Below are positions 57,598-64,000 of a DNA stretch of 64,000 nucleotides, one piece after another. A model generated the notes under the pieces. That model saw only the letters and a program-made list of their open reading frames with translations, was not told the origin of the DNA and did no database searches. The DNA is from Camellia lanceoleosa. Its lineage: Eukaryota > Streptophyta > Magnoliopsida > Ericales > Theaceae. Both the position numbers and the translations under genes were made by a program. The number at the start of each line of letters is the position of its first letter. Position 1 is the first letter of the stretch. The stretch spans positions 105,612,682-105,676,681 of the forward strand of contig CM045762.1 in NCBI GenBank assembly GCA_025200525.1, written 5' to 3'.

Positions 57598-59224
57598 TTA
57601 TATTGAAAGTTTGGCTTTGTCCATGGCCGAAAGGACAACCTGCCTGTGTACTCGAGAAGCCATGAGTAGTCCCCAGATGGAGATATCTGCTTGTATCTTT
57701 TTTAGCTGCTTGAGTACGACCTCCTCCTCAAGTTGCTTCTCCTTTTGCTTCTCCGCCTCTCTATCCTTCCCCGAGGCCTCTGGTTGATCTAGGTGTGGAG
57801 GTTTGAAATACCGCCCACTCCGTGTCATGTGGTCGACCTCTCCAAGGTACCAGGTGTTATCAGGTTGGTTGTTTCCCCAATCTTCGTCTGTATGGGCGAG
57901 GCGTAAATCTTCATCCTCCCACCACATACCATCGCCAATGATAAACATCTGTCGGCCTGCATGATTGTTTTTTCAAAGATCTCCTATCCACATGCCCGCA
58001 GATTCTCGCCGCAGGCATACGCCATAGCTTCAACTTCCATGGGCCTTCTTCCCCGATTCTCTTGGAATCCTCAAAACTTGCTTTTTCTAACATAGCTGAC
58101 TGTTCAATCATCTCCGTACTCAAAATGTTCCAATCTCGGGCGAAATTCTTGACACCGGCCCGTGAAGTGTTCTGCTGACCCTTCCTACCCGCCGATATTC
58201 TCATTCTCATGAACTCGCTCTGAAATTCTCCTACCACATCGGGCTGATCGTCCAACCACCCGGTAACTTCCGCTGAATCCTCATAATCGAACCACGCAAC
58301 TGCTGCGTCTTCTGGGTATTGGTCACTGTAAAATTGGAGATCGGCCAGGTCCTCCCCCATAGCTGTTACATCATCTGTTCCCTGTCCCAGACTATCTCCT
58401 TGGATCACACACAACTCTCCCCCTGTTGGAAATTCTACTCCGGGCCCATCTTGGCCTTTTGATGAAATGTAGTCACTCGGACTAAATGTCTTCCCAACGT
58501 AACTCCCAGATTCCGCAGACTCTGACTTAACAACCTGTTTCTCCTTTGGAATCTCCCTTCCCCTGTTCTTGGCGGTCACCGCCGGTGGCTTAGATTGGGT
58601 CATGGAGATGTCCATCATGCACAAGTCGGTGCAACCGGGGAGGAACACCTCTGGTTTAGGCAGGTGGGTAGGTGTGATATAGATACTAGGGTCATAGGAC
58701 ACATTCCCAATATGGATGAAATTGAGTCTTTTAGGCGGTGGAGGTTGGTTATGTGCGGGGAGGGGATTTGTAGTAACATTGGGTTTTTCGGGAGGCAAAA
58801 TCACCCCATTGTCGATGAGATCTTGGATCTCATGACGCAACCGGTAGCACAGGTCGGTGTCGTGACCGTGCTGTTGGTGAAATGCACAATACTTGGCTGG
58901 GTTATGGGTAGGAGGGAGTTTTTCTGGTAGGGGCCGCGGCTTCAGGTGCCCTTTTTTGATCAAAACCCCCAGAGCTTTGGATAGGGGCATATATGCTGGG
59001 GCAAAGGTTCTGGTGTTTCTGGGTGGGTATTTGGTTGTTTGCGGGTTGCTTCCGGACGCGCCGGAGAATGGTGCAGCTGCCGTATTTCTTGGAGGGGGGT
59101 TGGCGGTGACCATGCTTACTTCGGTGGCTCTCATAGTAGTAGTGCCACTCGGGCCTGCATTGTTACCACGATTGAAAGTTTGTCGAGGTTGCTCCCGGTC
59201 GTTATCAATCAAGCCTTGCTTCAA
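57598..59224 (-). pseudogene. E7 gag C-terminus with zinc knuckle, and linker
   Basis: The longest open frame in the window, 437 codons, covers 59224-57911. It begins with a Pro/Asn-rich linker, then LSKALGVLIKKGHLKPRPLP and the knuckle YCAFHQQHGHDTDLCYRLRH, an atypical C-x2-H form with a further GH and C, as in Tat/Ogre Gag. An acidic region follows (DEEDLADLQFYSDQ-like). A frameshift near 57930 leads to the next frame (57948-57598) with DNTWYLGEVDHMTRSGRYF and VVLKQLKKIQADISIWGLLM, just upstream of the protease. Confidence 0.88.
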
Positions 59225-59236
59225 GGCATCTTCAAT

Positions 59237-60063
59237 CTACACTCCCATTTCATGTAGGTCAGAAAAAGTAGGAAAGGGGAGTACTATCATCTTTTGTATC
59301 AATTTCGGTTGAAGATTGCGCACAATCATCCGAATCTGGTCTTTGTCCGTAGGCCTCAAGGTCATCATCGAAGCCTTGGCCCTCCATCCGTTACAAACTC
59401 GAAAAACTCTCCTTAGGCTCTTGCCTAGTCGTCTCGAGATCACGGTCGTAATCTCAACTGTATTGTATGAGTCATCGCGATAAAGGCCTCACCATTTCGC
59501 CGCAATTCCTCTTGACATCATCTTCTAGCTTAGCATACCATATGGCGCCACACCCCGATGGTCCGCCAAACAAAGACAACTGAGCTTCGAGGCCCATTGG
59601 CCTTAGAACGTCGAAAACAAATCTTATGTACCATGGGGTCCGGACCCTTCAAATCGATCAATATGAGGCATTTTGAATTTGTCGAGGCGGCCACTGCGTA
59701 GGTGTAACCATCTTCAATGTCGGGATAGTCTTGACCCTTGGGACCTCTTGAACAACTTTTCAAGCTTGCTCAACTTTAGTGCGGTGGGATCGATCTCGAA
59801 CTCAAAGGAGAGTCCTAGGTTGGTGGGTGTTTTTGATAGTGAGGTTGGATTTGAGGTAGGGTTGGAGGTGGGGTGGTCTGTGGGCAACTCTCAGACGTCC
59901 CGAACATTGGTCTCCCGACATTAAGAACTCTGGTGGGAAGGAGCTTGATGCGGCAGATGCTCCTGCTTTGCTCTAGCCCGCAATTGTCTCTGCTGTTCCT
60001 CACAATGGTTGCGGGCATGTTGCTGGCGAAATTGCTCGACGGACAAGCCGACATTGCTTTCAT
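59237..60063 (-). pseudogene. E7 gag N-terminal and capsid part, broken
   Basis: Fragments in several frames match the E8 Gag: DYPDIEDGYTYA at about 59740, and near 59370 WRAKASMMTLRPTDKDQIRM, then IVRNLQPKL. Between them the capsid core is shredded by short losses. The N-terminal piece at 60063-59815 is Pro-rich. No full-length Gag could be made. Confidence 0.75.
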
Positions 60064-60480
60064 GCTTTCTTGAAGGTGGCGACCATCTCCTCCAAACTAG
60101 CCATGCTATCCTCGCTCTAGTTGATTATCGGTATATATTCTCTCTCGGTGACACAGAATCTCGATCCCATCGAATACGTGGGGTAGATAAAGCCCTCAAT
60201 CGATCGGCCAGATCGATGTCCTCTGCCTGATTGGCCTCCGAATGATGCATGCTCGAATCCGACTCGCCCGGAAACCCGCATCATGACACTGCTGCCTCTG
60301 TTTTCACTGTCCTGTCTTTCTCAAAACTGCCAAAGTCTCAGAACACCTTCTACATACACTGAAGATCACCACCGCCCAAGGGAACACCACCGCTAAAGGG
60401 TGTGGCCACCGGCATTTGGAGTTATCGGTTGTTCATAAAGTGCCGTCGGCACTCTATATCGCCGGTCGGCACAAAATTCT
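60064..60480 (-). other. E7 leader region, unresolved
   Basis: No clear PBS was found. At 60405-60480 a segment (CCACCGGC ... GTGCCGTCGGCAC ... GCCGGTCGGCAC) resembles, in inverted orientation, the U3 of the LTR at 62520-62600. The border with the LTR to the right is therefore uncertain. Confidence 0.4.
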
Positions 60481-62812
60481 GCAGAGAGACGTTTGACAAA
60501 CAATAAAGAAAAGATATATGATATGAATTTTAGAGCAAATTTATGCATGGCCAATGCTTCCTGTCATAAGTAGGACTCAAGGAAGCATGACCCTTGGTTC
60601 TTGGGCCATCAATTATGCATCTTGGTGCATGATAGCCTAAGGAACTAAGTTTGCATTTTAATGTAAAAATGCATGCAAACACACAAATGAAACCAAGGCC
60701 TTATCATGTGTTGGTCAAGGGCCTTGGTGACCAAGAATTGAAATAAGTTGCACCACTTGTAGTGTGAACTTCTCTCAACCCTTACACTTGGTTTGACACC
60801 CCAAACCAAGACATGGAATGCATGTATGCAACAAGGCTCAACAATGCAACAGTAATGCAAAAATGCAAGGCATACCAAATGCAATGCAACATGATATTAA
60901 GTGTGCAATACTAGGCATGCAAAATGCAAGGTGTAATGCAAACATGGACACTTAAGGCAATGGGAATGACATGTAGTAACACTTAATGAATCAATTAAGC
61001 AACCACCATGAGGCAAGCATGCAATGGTGGATTTAACTACAATCGGGCAGCCTTAAAATCTCCCCAAAATAGTGGCAAAACATGCCCAAAATGGTGACCA
61101 ATACTCATGCAAACATGCAAGTCAAATGGTCTAAGATTAAAGCACAAAAAGGGAGCACCCTTCCACCACTACTAAGACCAATCATGGCATGAATTATTTA
61201 AGCAAAAACAGAGTTCCATCATGCAAAAATACACCCACAAACCTTGATATGGCAGCCCCAAAATGCATTAATCATGCAAGCATGCACAATACCCTCTTTA
61301 AAGCATAAGAGACCAACACTTCAAGACATGGAAGAGGTGATAAATAGAGACATATAGGCATGGAATAGGGACTGAAATGTGATCTAAAATGATGCCAAAT
61401 CATAAGATCGAGGTAGGCTAAACATGCTAGGGACTCACACACCCAAGGCTTGCAAGCCAACAAGCAAGATAACAACACCAAACATGCCAAACATGGCAAA
61501 AACAGTGGCTAACAGCCCTTACACATAGCAATATGATGCGAATGCCCTCATGGAAGTATGCTAAAACATGCAAAGAACATGGCCTAGATGCATGGCATAC
61601 TTTTAAGCATAAGAGAGCATTCCAAAGCAAGTATGAGAGACATGCTAAGGGCTACAAATCCGACCCAAAACAGAGGTATGACATATCATATGAACCGCAA
61701 ATATGCTCTGAAATGAAGCCAAAACCAACCAAGCATGCATGCTATCCATTAGGCCAAGAGTGAAGGCCAAAGAGGGACAAAGGGGAGAGGGGTATCCCTC
61801 CCCAATTTAAGACTTGAAACCATGTCCCTCACCACTGAAAACCCACTGGTTTTGGGTGAGAAGGCCAAAACACCAAGTTAAACAATGCTCAAAGAAAAGG
61901 CACTAAAAGGGCCAAAACAAGGCCTAAGAGGGTGAGTTCTCCAAATCAAAAGGTGACCTTAATGAATGTTCAAGCAAGTAAAAACAAGATTTTTTATGTT
62001 ATACACAAAGCTTAAAACACAAAGCAAGAGGGTAGAAACTAGTTGCAAAATGGGGAAACTAAAGTAACTAGCTCACCCTTGAAGACTCCTTGAAGAACAA
62101 GTGATGTAGCCCTCCTCTAATGATCAAATCCATCCAAAACCACCATAAACAAACCTCCAAGTCCTCAATCTTGGAGCTAGGTGTAATAGTGTGTGTAATG
62201 GTGTAAAAGTAAGGCAAAACACACTATATGGATCCAAAACACACACACAAGGATGAGAGAGATGGAAAATATAGAGAGAGGAAGTGTATAGAGATATATG
62301 AGCTCTGGTTTTTTGTCTCTTCAATGGCCCAACCCTCAGCCAAGAAGACAAGGCCTCCTCTTATAGAGGAGACAATCTTATAAGCTTAGCAACTAAGCAA
62401 ACAAGAGGCTCATCCCCCCATACACGTGGTTGGAGGGGGAGGAAGTGCGATACAAACCGCTTAAAAATATTCAAAAAGCAAGCACAAGAGTCTACAGGCA
62501 AAATTGTCATTTGACAAAATTGACTGCCGACCGGCACAATATAGTGCCGATGGAAACACCAACCAGCCGGTGGCCTCTAGCCACTGCCGGTGGTGTGTGG
62601 GGATGCCTCACAAGGCATTCCCTGCCCCTCCAAGGCAAAGCACAAGTGTTTGGTGCAAAATCAGACACAAAACGGTCAAGTTCGGAGGTCCTGAGGCAAG
62701 GCGCGTAGCCGAGAACTCCGGGAACTCCAAACGAACACGAACATGGATAATCATCGAGTGTTCAAGCGGTGACGTCCAAGTCTTGAGGACGGTCAAAAAT
62801 GGGGTGTCTACA
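60481..62812 (-). repeat. LTR of the E7/E9 Ogre-like family
   Basis: The sense strand starts TGTAGACACCCCATTTTTGA at 62812, as in E8, and is preceded by a polypurine tract. A TATA box (TATAAGA) lies at 62359-62365, conserved with E8. The rest is U5-like DNA full of CATGCAA words. The left border is a guess. It serves as 5' LTR for E7 on its left and as 3' LTR for E9 on its right. Confidence 0.65.
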
Positions 62813-62825
62813 GTTGCCCCTCTTT
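62813..62825 (-). other. Polypurine tract of E9
   Basis: The sense strand reads AAAGAGGGGCAAC directly before the LTR start TGTAGACACC. This shows that the sequence to the right is the 3' end of an element, not random flank. Confidence 0.75.
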
Positions 62826-63249
62826 GATAGAACTCGGAAGTCATAACAATGACGGGAGTGAATGTCAAAGCCCAGAGACGACCCATTTTTGACAAGGCCG
62901 AAGACTTAGACAAACATGCAAGACGAACAAGGTATGCGCCCGAAGGCAGGGGCAAAATGCAAGACAATGCAAGAAGCCGAGCATAACTTACGACCTACGC
63001 AAAGAAAGCTGTAATGAAGCAATACATGCAGCGGTTATAAGCTAGCATATGCCAATCTACACTACAATGCAGAAAGGATGAGAGAATTATGCAATTCTCA
63101 AACGCCTCACGGAGGATACAATATCAGTGTGGCTCGTCCGTTGCACCGCCTCAAATGAGTCAGACATACAATATCGTGCTCGCAAAGAAAGCAAACTTAA
63201 CAGTACAATATTGTCAAGAACATGCATGACAAGGCGATCGAAGTGCGTG
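62826..63249 (-). other. 3' untranslated region of E9
   Basis: No protein domain was recognised. The sequence is A-rich on the plus strand and leads into the tandem array. It fits the long non-coding stretch between pol and the 3' LTR in Tat-lineage elements. Confidence 0.5.
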
Positions 63250-63985
63250 ACAATGCATGCAATGTGTACAAAGAAGATAGTAGGATTGAACACATGTGAG
63301 TAAAGCAATGCACGATGCACGCAATGTGTATGGAAAGAGAACTCGAGCACTTGTGGGTAAAGCAATGCACACGTGCACGCAATGTGTATAAAAGGGAATT
63401 TGAACACATATCAGTAAAGCAAAGCACACATACAATGCAATGTGTATAAAAGGGGATTTGAACACATATCAGTAAAGCAAAGCACGATACAATGCAATGT
63501 GTATAAAGGGAACTTGAACACATATCAAGAAGCAAAGCACGATACAATGCAATGTGTATAGAAGGAACTTGAACACATATCAAGAAGCAAAGCACGATAC
63601 AATGCAATGTGTATAGAAGGAACTTGAACACATATCAAGAAAGCAAAGCACGATACAATGCAATGTGTATAAAGGGAACTTGAACACATATCAAGAAAAG
63701 CACGCATACAATGCAATGTGTATAGAAGGGGAACTTGAACACATATCAGTAAAGCAAAGCACGCATACAATGCAATGTGTATAGAAGGGGAACTTGAACA
63801 CATATCAGTAAAGCAAAGCACGCATACAATGCAATGTGTATAGAAAGAGAATTTGAACACATATCAGTAAAGGAAAGCACGCATACAATGCAATGTGTAT
63901 AAAAGGGGAACTTGAATACATATCAGTAAAGCAAAGCACGCATACAATGCAATGTGTATATAGAGGGGAACTTGAAACTGATCAT
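63250..63985 (-). repeat. Tandem array of about 60-bp units, about 13 copies
   Basis: Each unit contains GCATACAATGCAATGTGTAT and then a GAACTTGAACACATATCAGT half. Spacing is 60 bp where complete and 54-58 bp where short losses occurred. The array nearly reaches the window edge and may continue. Placement in the 3' region of a Tat/Ogre element matches the known habit of this lineage to hold variable tandem repeats there. Confidence 0.9.
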
Positions 63986-64000
63986 GGTAAACATGATACT

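Noticed and set aside
63087..63860. Overlapping minus-strand frames of 83-144 residues with repeating THCIVSCFALL-like peptides
   Set aside because: The frames exist because the tandem unit is near 60 bp, a multiple of three, so stops are avoided together. The peptides have no domain and shift register whenever a unit loses a base.
63250..63985. Regularly spaced repeats that could suggest a CRISPR array
   Set aside because: The units are contiguous tandem repeats with no unique spacers, and the setting is a plant retrotransposon.

Overview
This window is plant nuclear DNA, from an angiosperm and probably a eudicot. The background is AT-rich, and nearly every base that can be assigned belongs to plant-type LTR retrotransposons (Ty3/gypsy chromoviruses, Tat/Retand/Ogre-like Ty3/gypsy, and one Ty1/copia), LINE fragments and MITEs. 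I found no intact host gene, tRNA, rRNA or CRISPR array. The density and nesting suggest gene-poor heterochromatin, for example pericentromeric. The species cannot be named from the sequence alone.

Layout. (1) 1-16.4 kb is a three-level nest. A minus-strand Retand/Tat-like gypsy element (gag at 0.2-1.6 kb, LTR from 1668) was split by a minus-strand chromovirus, E2 (1958-16150, target duplication CGACT). E2 was later split inside its pol gene by a plus-strand non-autonomous LTR element, E3 (5618-10747, duplication CCAAG). A MITE sits in the 3' LTR of E2. (2) 16.4-28 kb holds LINE ends and solo LTRs: S1 (17466-18759, CAGCA), S2 (23394-27497, TCTTT) and S3 nested inside S2 (23737-25670). It also holds degraded chromovirus LTRs. 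(3) 28-38.6 kb is an Ogre/Tat-like gag-protease fragment split by a defective chromovirus, E4 (28996-37452, CTATT). (4) 38.6-49.1 kb has an LTR fragment, a LINE-like fragment, a 100-N assembly gap (40106-40205), a minus-strand Ty1/copia remnant with one LTR, solo LTR S4 (44066-46028, GTGTA), fold-back repeats and about 1.6 kb of unassigned DNA. (5) 49.1-64 kb is Ogre/Tat territory. It has a 4.9 kb plus-strand LTR (E8) with its PBS and gag, joined head-to-head to a minus-strand gag-protease-RT element (E7). E7's LTR is in turn preceded by the 3' region of another copy (E9), which carries a tandem array of about 60 bp units.

How the parts relate. The autonomous chromoviruses would supply Gag, protease, RT-RNase H and a chromodomain integrase for their own LTRs. 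Every coding region is broken by stops, frameshifts, insertions or deletions, so none appears active. E3 codes for nothing recognisable and would have depended on proteins from another element. Its PBS resembles that of Tat-lineage elements.

The most unusual signals are: a strand-biased, dispersed TCGGCA motif inside E3; arrays of the palindrome CGCTCGAGCG in the U3 of several LTR families, with a recurrent one-base contraction; a chromovirus LTR family with TA...CA ends; a recurrent gain of AGCG in one LTR of E4 that may be a consensus artefact; and the head-to-head Ogre-like junction at 55607.
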